From IMG/VR virus record IMGVR_UViG_3300009151_000044, positions 1-64,000 of that record: 64,000 nucleotides of DNA; one strand, given 5' to 3'. The DNA comes from a virus. Shown in pieces: positions 1-8,098 of this stretch (its first letter is position 1; each line of letters begins with the position of its first letter). The notes beneath the pieces were generated by a model. That model was not told where the DNA came from. It did not search any database and saw only the letters and a list, made by a program, of their open reading frames with translations. A program made the translations under genes and the position numbers.

Positions 1-181
1 AAATTTCTCTTATAAATCAAACGGATTGTATGTAGGCATATTCCATCGTGGTCCTGTAAAGGATACTGATTTACGTCTCTGCTGCCACTCAGAATACCCT
101 GCCGTCACACATCAGAACGGATTCGGGGCACAATATCGGTCGCCTGTGCGGGCTTATTTGACAGTTAAACAGCCTGAATTA
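1..181. other. Left edge, no confident gene; two candidate frames
   Basis: No full gene is visible here. On the plus strand a frame is open from base 2 to a TGA at 200-202 (about 66 codons, cut by the window edge); if real it would be the 3' end of a gene convergent with the GIY-YIG-like gene. On the minus strand a short frame (roughly 105 down to 10) ends in residues GPRWNMPTYNPFDL, with phage-like codons (AGA, CGT, AAA, TCA, GTA) but no good start or ribosome site. I cannot choose between them. Confidence 0.3.
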
Positions 182-607
182 TTAGCCTTTGAGTATATGT
201 GAACCATGTACACGAACAGAAATCTGGCCGTTATAATAGTCTTTTGATTCTAGAACTTTGTGGGTAAATTGTTCTCTGGCCTCGATGTAAGAGCATTGCG
301 CCTTGCTTGTGCAGTAATATAGGACTTCCCGAGTGAAGTTTTCTTTGCCTAATTTCAATACGTCAGCATTTAATTCCAGATTTGAACCGTAATAATCACG
401 CCAATCTGAATCAACTTTTGATCGTATTTTCTTTTTTTTCTTAGTGCCGTTCTTAAGTTTAACTACTTTGTAGCTGGTTTTAGCGAACTTGGCTAATTTT
501 TTGCCTATATATTTGCGTCCAGAGATGACATTTGTTATCAAGTACACGAAACCCACACACTCTTCGGGGAGTGTTTCAATGATTTCATTTTGATAAGTCC
601 ATGACAT
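182..607 (-). CDS. GIY-YIG-like nuclease-domain protein
   Basis: Predicted 141-residue protein. Residues about 19-37 read FVYLITN...GRKYIGKK, a variant of the GIY-YIG motif (first half VYLI, second half KYIGK), followed by a very basic stretch (KNGTKKKKKIRSK) and DWRDYYGS. A glutamate in YIEAREQF could be the metal-binding residue. Family members are single-strand or homing-type endonucleases (Seg/UvrC-like) that cut DNA; whether this copy is active or a free-standing homing nuclease is not known. It is the last gene of the gp55-47-46 transcript. No clear Shine-Dalgarno lies before the ATG. Confidence 0.65.
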   Translation of the reverse strand: MSWTYQNEIIETLPEECVGFVYLITNVISGRKYIGKKLAKFAKTSYKVVKLKNGTKKKKKIRSKVDSDWRDYYGSNLELNADVLKLGKENFTREVLYYCTSKAQCSYIEAREQFTHKVLESKDYYNGQISVRVHGSHILKG

Positions 608-608
608 G

Positions 609-620
609 CACTAATTAGTG
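609..620. repeat. 12-bp perfect palindrome at a gene junction
   Basis: CACTAATTAGTG is fully self-complementary. It covers the stop codon of the 88-residue gene and sits just before the ATG of the GIY-YIG-like gene. It could be an operator or an RNA-processing site, or chance; only the symmetry is seen. Confidence 0.4.
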
Positions 621-877
621 TTGTCAGATGTGCCTTTGTGTTGATTCTGGTTTGCCTTGCGTTTTGCTTTTGCCTGTTTCATATCTTCATTTTTCCAATC
701 TCGCCACTCTTGTACTTTTACACGACGAGCAGAGCAGATGCGCCTAATCTCACTTAACCACCATCGAACATCCATACCTGCTCGCTTGGTGTCCTCGTTG
801 AGCCATTTTTGATTTGCCTTAAAATATTCGCGAAAAGCTGACATGAGTTCATCATGTAGCTGTTCGTCTTTGTCCAT
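611..877 (-). CDS. Small basic helical protein, function unknown
   Basis: 88 residues, no cysteine apart from one in RRICSARR, rich in Lys/Arg/Trp and predicted mainly helical; the middle (KRAGMDVRWWLSEIRRICSARRVKVQEWRDW) alternates basic and aromatic residues and the tail is Lys/Asn/Gln-rich. Such proteins in T4-like phages may bind nucleic acid, but that is inference. The start ATG overlaps the gp46 stop (TAATG), so it is probably translated by coupling to gp46. No catalytic motif is visible. Confidence 0.7.
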   Translation of the reverse strand: MDKDEQLHDELMSAFREYFKANQKWLNEDTKRAGMDVRWWLSEIRRICSARRVKVQEWRDWKNEDMKQAKAKRKANQNQHKGTSDNTN

Positions 878-2655
878 TACTCAGTAACCTCAAGATCATT
901 GGCATAGCTGGTAAAGCCGTTTTCTTTAATCACACGTAGCACATTGTTTACACGACCAATAAGTTCATCTTTGTGACTGATTAAGAACACATTCTTTTTG
1001 CGTTCACGTGACGTTTTTTTCAGTATGCTTAATGCGCCTTCTACACCGCTAGCATCAAGTCCGTTGTCAATAAGTTCGTCTACAAACAGTAAATTAATCT
1101 GTTGATATAAACTTTCCCACACATCGCGGAACGCTAGAGATAACGATAAAATCAATCTAGTACGTTCGCCACGAGACAAGTTGTCAAAGTCAAGATCCTG
1201 GCCTAATTGTGTAATCTCAACATTAAGATCGTTTAAGAAACTAACGGTATGCGGCAAGCCCATCTTGTCAAGATAGTAAGTCAAACGGTTGTTCAAGTAC
1301 GCTAGATTCTGATCAATAATTTTCTTACGAATAAACGAATCTTTTGATGTTAACAACTTGAGCAAGAACTCTTGATGGTCCTTTAGGGTGCTCAATGTGT
1401 TAATACTATCCCAATTAATTTCTTGTAGAGCAGTATCAGTAAGTTCATCAATTTGTTCTTGATACGGGTCTGACTCACCTGCTTTGATCTGTAACTGTGT
1501 TTCTAAAGTTTTCAAATTATTCTGATGCTTTAGAGCCTGTTCAACAGAGTCGTAGTATGTGTCCGGCCGGACTGTTTGCTCACCTAGCGCAGTAATTTCT
1601 TTATTAATCTTAGCTAGGTCTAGTGTAACTTTATCAAAGTATTTTTGTGCGTCATCCGAGTGAGTCGTAGCCTCAGCAGACATTTCTTCATGTTTATGAT
1701 CACGGAGATCTTGTTCACAAGCGTGGCACTTTTTGTCTTTCAACTTAGCAAGCTCGCTTGCGTACTTTTTTACGCTTCGCTCCGCTTGCGCTATCGCGCT
1801 GTCTAAAGTTGCCCGCTCCTTATTGAGACTCTTGAGCTTGGACGTGCGCTCTTCGTACACTTTTAGTTCAGCATGTTTAGAAAGTTCAGTGTCAATATCA
1901 ACACCTTCTAATTCAATAATAGCACGACCAATTTTTTCTAATTCGTTTTCGTGCTGAGTATTCCATGCGCTTTGTCTAGTCAATAATCCGTCAATACTTA
2001 CCTGAATTTTTTCATTACTTTTCTTTGCGGCTTCTAAATCTGCGTTCTTTTGATAGATGTCATCTTTAGTAGTCTTAATCATTTCTTTAAGTGTTTCTGC
2101 CTTTTCGGATAGCAACGTAACGCCTAATAATTGTTCAATAATAACCCGCTGGTCGTTAGCCCGCATACTAAGAAACGGCTCGGTGTAGGTGTTAAGGGCT
2201 ACAATATGTTTGAACATATCATGCGACATTTCTAATAACTCATCAAGATCTTTTTGTGTTTCACGCATGTCGCCTTGTGCGTCATCAGATTCGTCAGTCT
2301 CTTGCTCTTGATCATTTACATAGAACTTTAGTACGTTAGGTTTTCGTCCACGCTCAATACGATAGTTAGTGCCGTCCTTTTCAAACGTTAATGTAACTAA
2401 CATGCCTTTATTGTTAATCTTGTTAATAAGATTATCTTTTTTAATGTTAGTTAATGCGTTACCAAACAAACTATAACTGAGCGCATTTACAATAGTAGTT
2501 TTACCTGTACCGTTTCTGCTACCGCTGTCATCTCCGCCTTGATCTAAGTTTTCACCTAGCACAAGTGTTAGATTTTCTTGCGCAAAATTTACAGCCTGGG
2601 TTTGATTACCCACACTCATGAAGTTTTTTACTGTTAATTCTTTAATTTTTATCAT
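877..2655 (-). CDS. 46: gp46-like recombination endonuclease subunit (SbcC/Rad50 ATPase)
   Basis: 592 residues (T4 gp46 is 560). N-terminal Walker A GSRNGTGKTT at about 45-54; two long coiled-coil arms either side of a zinc hook KCHACEQDL (C310, C313); ABC signature LSRGERTR from about 493; Walker B LLFVDE about 522-527; terminal H-loop FLISHKDE. This is the SMC-like ATPase that with gp47 forms the Mre11/Rad50-type complex resecting ends for recombination-dependent replication and host DNA breakdown. ATG overlaps the gp47 stop as ATGA, so the two subunits are coupled. The family call is secure. Confidence 0.97.
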   Translation of the reverse strand: MIKIKELTVKNFMSVGNQTQAVNFAQENLTLVLGENLDQGGDDSGSRNGTGKTTIVNALSYSLFGNALTNIKKDNLINKINNKGMLVTLTFEKDGTNYRIERGRKPNVLKFYVNDQEQETDESDDAQGDMRETQKDLDELLEMSHDMFKHIVALNTYTEPFLSMRANDQRVIIEQLLGVTLLSEKAETLKEMIKTTKDDIYQKNADLEAAKKSNEKIQVSIDGLLTRQSAWNTQHENELEKIGRAIIELEGVDIDTELSKHAELKVYEERTSKLKSLNKERATLDSAIAQAERSVKKYASELAKLKDKKCHACEQDLRDHKHEEMSAEATTHSDDAQKYFDKVTLDLAKINKEITALGEQTVRPDTYYDSVEQALKHQNNLKTLETQLQIKAGESDPYQEQIDELTDTALQEINWDSINTLSTLKDHQEFLLKLLTSKDSFIRKKIIDQNLAYLNNRLTYYLDKMGLPHTVSFLNDLNVEITQLGQDLDFDNLSRGERTRLILSLSLAFRDVWESLYQQINLLFVDELIDNGLDASGVEGALSILKKTSRERKKNVFLISHKDELIGRVNNVLRVIKENGFTSYANDLEVTE

Positions 2656-3665
2656 AGGCTGTTATAAATCTCTAATAGCGTATTCTTGTTAAACTGATCA
2701 GAGTCAATATTAATAATTTGACTTGACACAATTTGATCAACTGATTCAAATGCTTGAATGTCGATATTAGTATTAATTTCAATTTCTTTACGTTCGGCAA
2801 TTAACGTAAGTTCTCGGATGTCATAATCCGCAATAAATTTTTCTTTAATAAAACTTGCTTCTTCGTAGGTAATATCGATGTCTAACGCAACTCGTAAATG
2901 TTGTTTAGGTTTAATAATAGTATCAGCTTCGTCAATTAATCTGCTTAATGCTAATGTACGAAATGTCGGTTGATTAGGCCACGAATGAAATACCGGTTGA
3001 CCGCCCCATTCTAAAATCATCATGCCTCGATCGTCATCCCAAGCATCTGAATAGTTATGAGGAAATGCGTTACCGATGTAACACATATTTTCATTCATTT
3101 GACGTTTATGAAAATGTCCGCTAAAGCCCATTTCAAAGCCTTTAAACGCTTCTGCTTGAAGCTCTCCGTGATCAGGCATCTGTACCATTGCGTTCATAAA
3201 GAACTTGGGCAATTCAAAGTGGCCAAAACAATATTTGCCTGTGCGATTTTTAATAGTCTTCCACTCCTCGCCAACTAGCCACGGGCATAGGGTAACATCA
3301 CCAATGGTGGTAACTTCGGGAACTACAGTAACACCGGGAATATATTTGCCAAATTCTACAGAGTGAATATCCCGCTTGTCTTTGTAATATAGATCATGAT
3401 TGCCAGGGAAGAAATAAAATTGATCGAACGCCTGACCGAGCTTTTCCAAGGCCCTAAGGCTATAGTCCATAGTAGTGATATTAAGACTATTGCGATTATG
3501 ATGCCAATCGCCCATAAAAATTCCAACATCACAACCTTCCTCCTTGGCTTTGGCAATGTACCAGTCTACGAAATCCTCACAGTCTTGATTGTGAGTATTA
3601 CTGTTCGACTTCAATCCAAAATGTATGTCTGTAAAACAGGCAATCTTTTTAAACATATTACTCAT
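2652..3665 (-). CDS. 47: gp47-like recombination nuclease subunit (SbcD/Mre11)
   Basis: 338 residues with the metallophosphoesterase motifs in order: D13-x-H15 (TDIHFG), GDWHHN (52-57), GNHD (88-91), GHFE (148-151) and GHFH (183-186). It is the dinuclear-metal nuclease partner of gp46. The frame is open 18 bases further upstream, but I chose the ATG at 3665 because GAGGAAAG lies about 8 bases before it and the protein then begins MSNMFKKIACFTDIH; an ATG at 3656 is possible. It overlaps the end of gp55 by 8 bases. Same operon as gp55 and gp46. Confidence 0.95.
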   Translation of the reverse strand: MSNMFKKIACFTDIHFGLKSNSNTHNQDCEDFVDWYIAKAKEEGCDVGIFMGDWHHNRNSLNITTMDYSLRALEKLGQAFDQFYFFPGNHDLYYKDKRDIHSVEFGKYIPGVTVVPEVTTIGDVTLCPWLVGEEWKTIKNRTGKYCFGHFELPKFFMNAMVQMPDHGELQAEAFKGFEMGFSGHFHKRQMNENMCYIGNAFPHNYSDAWDDDRGMMILEWGGQPVFHSWPNQPTFRTLALSRLIDEADTIIKPKQHLRVALDIDITYEEASFIKEKFIADYDIRELTLIAERKEIEINTNIDIQAFESVDQIVSSQIINIDSDQFNKNTLLEIYNSL

Positions 3666-4491
3666 TAGAACTGCTTTCCTCATTGCGTTTTACTGCGGCA
3701 GCATGTTCACCGGCACCTGTGCGCGAGTATGATGGATTCATACCGTTCATCTCAAGAATGTCATCACGGATATTTTGATTACGCTTTTCAATATTAATAA
3801 CACGAACAAAACTGTTGGTCACCGCCGCAGTAAAGTAAGCAAATGGGTTATCACTTTTGCTTTCATCAAATTGTAATCCAATCTGTGTTAACTGTAGAAT
3901 AGCCTGACCCTTCATCTCGTCATTGTATGTGTAGCCACGAACGTTGCCGCGAGTAGCGTACCTCTCACATAATTTTAACATCATTCGTGCTAGAGTTGGA
4001 GTAATTTGACCCGCATCTTTGTCAAATTTGCCTTTTTCAAGATCACCCTTCCAATGGCTTTTACCCACGCAAATTATTTCATCTTCATCGTTAAACTTCC
4101 AATGCTGGAACGGCGGAAAGTTTACTTTGTCTCGGTGATCTGCTAGACTTTTAGGATTCTTTTTACGTACATTATTAAGCGGAATATGATCAAAGGTCAT
4201 GATCCTAAACACAACATCTGTTTTGGCAATCTTTTTATAGTCTACTTCACAGTCTGCTTGTTTGACTTTTTGCCCGTCTTTTTTGCGGGTAGCATAGTCT
4301 AAATCACCTATTCTTTTGGCTTGATTTCTTTTAGCTTCTGCTACTGTACGTATGTTTATTTTGTCCACACTCGGCAAAATAATATCATATTGATGATACT
4401 TTGGATCGGTAAAACTACAGTATGATGTCTTACTTCTGTGTATTTCTAACAACATATCTTTATTGTTTAGATAGTTAACTTTTGCGGTCAT
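3658..4491 (-). CDS. 55: gp55-like late-transcription sigma factor
   Basis: 277 residues. The C-terminal half (about 165-260: LCERYATRGNVRGYTYNDEMKGQ..., then NPFAYFTAAVTNSFVRVINIEK) matches the region-2-like core of phage gp55 sigma factors, which direct host RNA polymerase to late promoters of the TATAAATA type. It is longer than T4 gp55 (185); the N-terminal 100 residues are basic and family-specific. It is first in its operon, 22 bases from a TTGACT/TATAAT promoter that abuts a divergent late promoter, so this regulator is made early and then acts at its own upstream region. Confidence 0.93.
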   Translation of the reverse strand: MTAKVNYLNNKDMLLEIHRSKTSYCSFTDPKYHQYDIILPSVDKINIRTVAEAKRNQAKRIGDLDYATRKKDGQKVKQADCEVDYKKIAKTDVVFRIMTFDHIPLNNVRKKNPKSLADHRDKVNFPPFQHWKFNDEDEIICVGKSHWKGDLEKGKFDKDAGQITPTLARMMLKLCERYATRGNVRGYTYNDEMKGQAILQLTQIGLQFDESKSDNPFAYFTAAVTNSFVRVINIEKRNQNIRDDILEMNGMNPSYSRTGAGEHAAAVKRNEESSSNE

Positions 4492-4512
4492 GGATCATTC
4501 CTATTTTAAGCT

Positions 4513-4541
4513 ATTATAAACTACGCGGTTAATAAAGTCAA
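4513..4541 (-). promoter_or_regulatory. Early sigma70-type promoter for the gp55-47-46 operon
   Basis: On the minus strand TTGACT (4541-4536), a 17-base spacer and TATAAT (4518-4513) lie 22 bases before the gp55 ATG. This matches the host vegetative sigma consensus in 11 of 12 positions. Its -35 end touches the late promoter facing the other way. Confidence 0.85.
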
Positions 4542-4549
4542 ATAAATAC
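4541..4549 (+). promoter_or_regulatory. Late promoter (AATAAATAC) for the baseplate operon
   Basis: AATAAATAC, 18 bases before the ATG at 4568. The same element recurs before genes at 10041, 30423 and 35039 at nearly the same distance, and resembles the T4 late consensus TATAAATA read by gp55. Confidence 0.75.
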
Positions 4550-4567
4550 TTGCCAAAGGGACATATT

Positions 4568-5569
4568 ATGGCAGTCAATGGACAAAATTTACAATCAACT
4601 ATAGCGGCTACTACAGCAACGTTCGGTGCGGCAACTGCCGCAATTGGCACTGCGCAACGGCTTGGTTCAGCACTATCAAATATAGGTAGCGCAGCCGATG
4701 TTGGTAGCGCAATTCGCAGTATCAATCTTCCAGCGGCAGGTGAAGCAGTTGGTGATATTATGGGTGCTATCTCCATGTTTGGCGGTGGCGGCGATAATCC
4801 TAATGATTGGCGAGTTAAATTAAGCATGCCAAACTGGGTTAGTTTTAAAAATAGTGCTGTGCTTAAACCACTGAAAGATGCGGGAGGATTTATATTTCCA
4901 TACACTCCGGAAATATCAATTAGTAGCACATCAAAATATACCCCAGTTGTTCCGACACACAGTAATTATCCCTTCCAAGCATATCAAAATAGTGATCCTG
5001 GCACAATAACTGTTACAGGAGATTTCAACGTAGAAGACAGTACACAAGCATTGTATTGGATTGCCTGTGTTCACTACTTGCGATCAGTTACAAAAATGTT
5101 TTCTGGATTTGATCCTAAAGCAGGTAATCCTCCTCCAATTGTAAAGTTAAACGGATACGGAGCATACGTGTTTAAAAATATTCCAGTACTAGTTACATCC
5201 ATGAAAGTCACGCTAGGTAAAGAATGTGATTATATCAGTTGTAATGTAGTAGGTAGTGCCGCAGGCGAGCTAGCTGGTATCGCTGATAGTATTGGCGGCC
5301 TTGCTGACGCAGTTGGTGGAGCCTTACCTGGCTTATCTGGTATTACAAGTACGGTAAGTAGTATAGCAGGCGGCGTCGGCCAAGTAGCAAGCCTATTAGG
5401 CAGTTTTGGCCTTGGTGGCTCGACTAGTGGCGGAACAGCACATGTGCCAACAAAGAGTACAATTGTAGTTACATTACAGCCTGCTTACAGTAGAGCAAGT
5501 GCTCGTAGTTTTAGTCTTGATAGATTTGTACAAGGTGGATACATGAATAACTCAGTAGGATACGTATAA
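4568..5569 (+). CDS. Baseplate tail-tube cap/initiator (gp48- or gp54-like)
   Basis: 333 residues from ATG 4568 (an upstream in-frame start at 4550 lacks a ribosome site and overlaps the promoter region). N-terminus is Ala/Thr-rich; the core at about 105-235 contains PYTPEISISSTSKY, then DPGTITVTGDFNVEDSTQALYW and VKLNGYGAYVFKNIPVLV, typical of the tube-joining proteins of marine T4-like phages; a Gly/Ser-rich low-complexity segment follows and the end is basic. It would sit between baseplate hub and tail tube. T4 has two such proteins (gp48, 364 residues; gp54, 320) and I cannot say which this represents. First gene of the late transcript. Confidence 0.7.
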   Translation: MAVNGQNLQSTIAATTATFGAATAAIGTAQRLGSALSNIGSAADVGSAIRSINLPAAGEAVGDIMGAISMFGGGGDNPNDWRVKLSMPNWVSFKNSAVLKPLKDAGGFIFPYTPEISISSTSKYTPVVPTHSNYPFQAYQNSDPGTITVTGDFNVEDSTQALYWIACVHYLRSVTKMFSGFDPKAGNPPPIVKLNGYGAYVFKNIPVLVTSMKVTLGKECDYISCNVVGSAAGELAGIADSIGGLADAVGGALPGLSGITSTVSSIAGGVGQVASLLGSFGLGGSTSGGTAHVPTKSTIVVTLQPAYSRASARSFSLDRFVQGGYMNNSVGYV

Positions 5570-5570
5570 T

Positions 5571-5873
5571 ATGTCAGCAGTATACACAAACTTTAGCCCG
5601 TGGGCCACTACGGAAATAAAAGAAAATTATCTTGGGGTTCTATCAATTAGAGCAGTCAGCGCCGAGCCCGATGATTTTTTATATACAATAGAATCACAGT
5701 ATACACACCGTCCAGATCTACTGGCATATGACTTGTACGGTGAAGCTTCACTATGGTGGGTTTTCATCCAGCGCAATCTTAATGTGCTCCAAGATCCGAT
5801 ATTTGATTTTGTATCGGGCACAAAAATCTATATTCCAAAGTCTAGCAGTTTAAAAATAGTGTTAGGTCTGTAA
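5571..5873 (+). CDS. 53: gp53-like baseplate wedge protein (LysM-like)
   Basis: 100 residues. The segment YTIESQYTHRPDLLAYDLYG...LWWVFIQRN...LQDP...VSGTKIYIP is the compact LysM-like fold seen in phage wedge protein 53, here near the minimal domain size (T4 gp53 is 196). It would help join wedges around the hub. Start ATG follows the preceding stop by one base (TAATATG), with AGTAGGAT inside the upstream gene as ribosome site. Confidence 0.88.
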   Translation: MSAVYTNFSPWATTEIKENYLGVLSIRAVSAEPDDFLYTIESQYTHRPDLLAYDLYGEASLWWVFIQRNLNVLQDPIFDFVSGTKIYIPKSSSLKIVLGL

Positions 5874-5874
5874 T

Positions 5875-8097
5875 ATGGGTATTCTTGATTCAGCAACAAC
5901 CGCAGTTTCTGACGTAGCTAACGCCATAACCTCAGGACCAGCATCTGCGCTGTCTAGCGTAACTAATGCTATTTCGGGAGCGTTGGGCGGAGTAGGGTCT
6001 TTATTATCTAGCCTAGGCGGATCAAAACTTCCGCTACCAAACATACTATCTCAATATACCACTTATAACTATGTGTTGAGCATTGGTGTATTAACAACTG
6101 CTGACCTTAATAATCCCGACGCTACTTATATGGCAGGAAAAAATATACCGTTAATTTGTAAGTCAGCAAACGCAGATCCGTCAAACAGAATTGCTACCGC
6201 CTACGGTAAATTTGATTTTTTTATTGAGAATCTCCAACTTCACAGCCAGATGGGATTTCAAAAAAACGCAAATACCAACATTACAAAATTAAGCTTCTCA
6301 ATCACAGAGCCGTTCAGCATGGGAATGTTCCCCATCACCCTTCAAACAGCGGCATTTCAATACGGCTGGAAAAATTATAGAGATGCTCCCTTCCTGTTAA
6401 AAATTGAATTTAGGGGCAACAAAGCAGACGGGTCAATGGCAGTAGTACCACAATCTACTAGATATATTCCTTTCAAATTCATATCAATGAATATGCGTAC
6501 TAGTGAAAAAGGCACGAACTATGACTGTAAAGTTATTCCTTATAATTTTACTGCGCTTAGTACACGGAATTCAAACTTCAAAAGTGATGTATCATTTAAA
6601 GGCGCAACTGTTCAAGAAATGCTACAAACCGGTGAAAAAAGTTTACAAGCAGTGATCAATCAACGACTCCAGCAGATGAAAACTGACGGATTATTGAAAG
6701 TTCCAGACGAGGTGGTTATATTATTTCCAACTAATCCGGCATCGTCTGCCAGTGCTGCCGCATCGTCTTCAAACACTGAATCAAAAGGGTCAGCAACTAC
6801 TAGCGCACCCTCAGGTGGAGGAGGAGGCAAAGGTGAATTACTTAAAAAGTTAGGGATAGCTGAAAGTAAAATTAATAAAACACTAGTACAGCCCGACGGT
6901 GAATGTAATGCTTTAGGAAAAGCAAGTATGGGATTTGGCCTTGATAAAAAGGGTGATCCTGCATTTGGTAACGAAAGTAAACAATGGGACGGTAAAAATA
7001 AAGTATGGGCCCGCGGCAACTCCACTGGCAATATTAAAGAAGGCGAATTTAGATTTAGTCAAGATACTAATATTGTAAATGCTATTAATCAAGTGCTGAT
7101 CAGTAGTAATTATCCATCAGAAACATTAGATCCTGGAAAACTTAGCCCAGAAGGTATGCGAGATTGGTGGATCATTGATGTTCAAACGTATCCGATCGAC
7201 ACAGATGAAAATGATGATTCTACTGGTAAAAAACCCAGCTTGTTTGTGTATAGAGTAATGCCTTATAAAGTTAGCACAGCATCTACTAATCCTCCAAATA
7301 CTGCTCCTCCTGGAATTAAAAACTTAAAAAAACAGGCGGTTAAAGAATATAATTATTTGTATACTGGAAAAAATACAGAAGTTTTAAAATTTGATATCGA
7401 ATTTAATTTAAGTTTTTCAACATTAATGGCCGCTGACGGATTAAAAAGATCTCAGGATGTCCAATTAGGCGCAAATCAAGGATCGGCTGAAGTTAAGAAA
7501 AATATATTAGATCCACAACCAGACGGCCAAAAAGTAGCGGCATTAGCGGGAGTTACACCGACGTCTACAATATTTTCACTAACCTCGACTACAACTGATA
7601 GATTAGGTGGCGGCGGAGCAGACACTCAAGCAACCCGAGCGGCTCGTGTATTTCATGATGCAATTACCAAAGGGGTAGACATGATGAAATTGAATATGGA
7701 AATTTTTGGTGATCCATACTACATTGCGCAAAGCGGGATGGGCAATTATACTTCAAAACCGACGGCATTTCAAAATCTAAATCAAGACGGAACAGTTAAT
7801 CATCAAAACGGCGAAGTTCATATATCGGTGAATTTTAGAACTCCGATCGACATTAATCAAGGAACCGGCTTGTATAATTTTGCTGGATCAACATCTGCCC
7901 CAGTAGTCCAATGGAGTGGATTGTATCGTGTAATAACAGTGATTAGTAAGTTTGAAGGCGGCCAGTTTAAACAAACATTAAGTGGCAACAGGGTACAGCA
8001 ACAAGAAAATCCAAAACCCGGTACAGCAGCCAACACATTTACTACAAGTAACGCAAAACCAGATCCTAAGGATCCTTACGCAGTAGGCGGACCATAA
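5875..8097 (+). CDS. Large baseplate hub protein (position suggests gp27 role)
   Basis: 740 residues. N-terminus (1-60) is Ala/Gly/Ser-rich and could be membrane-interacting or self-associating (SSVTNAISGALGGVGSLLSSLGG). A beta-rich domain (about 60-230: YNYVLSIGVLT, LLKIEFRGNKADGSM, STRYIPFKFISMN) resembles hub barrel domains; a Ser/Gly-rich linker lies near 285-325; the second half includes FVYRVMPYKV and a repeated barrel-like piece ending LSGNRVQQQ. Located between gp53 and the gp5 spike, where cyanophage-type genomes carry a big structural protein. Hub assignment rests on position and fold impression, not on a decisive motif. Confidence 0.6.
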   Translation: MGILDSATTAVSDVANAITSGPASALSSVTNAISGALGGVGSLLSSLGGSKLPLPNILSQYTTYNYVLSIGVLTTADLNNPDATYMAGKNIPLICKSANADPSNRIATAYGKFDFFIENLQLHSQMGFQKNANTNITKLSFSITEPFSMGMFPITLQTAAFQYGWKNYRDAPFLLKIEFRGNKADGSMAVVPQSTRYIPFKFISMNMRTSEKGTNYDCKVIPYNFTALSTRNSNFKSDVSFKGATVQEMLQTGEKSLQAVINQRLQQMKTDGLLKVPDEVVILFPTNPASSASAAASSSNTESKGSATTSAPSGGGGGKGELLKKLGIAESKINKTLVQPDGECNALGKASMGFGLDKKGDPAFGNESKQWDGKNKVWARGNSTGNIKEGEFRFSQDTNIVNAINQVLISSNYPSETLDPGKLSPEGMRDWWIIDVQTYPIDTDENDDSTGKKPSLFVYRVMPYKVSTASTNPPNTAPPGIKNLKKQAVKEYNYLYTGKNTEVLKFDIEFNLSFSTLMAADGLKRSQDVQLGANQGSAEVKKNILDPQPDGQKVAALAGVTPTSTIFSLTSTTTDRLGGGGADTQATRAARVFHDAITKGVDMMKLNMEIFGDPYYIAQSGMGNYTSKPTAFQNLNQDGTVNHQNGEVHISVNFRTPIDINQGTGLYNFAGSTSAPVVQWSGLYRVITVISKFEGGQFKQTLSGNRVQQQENPKPGTAANTFTTSNAKPDPKDPYAVGGP

Positions 8098-8098
8098 T

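Noticed and set aside
4501-4929. Minus-strand 142-codon frame over the gp48/54-like gene
   Set aside because: Antisense shadow of a conserved late gene; no ribosome site and no recognisable domain.
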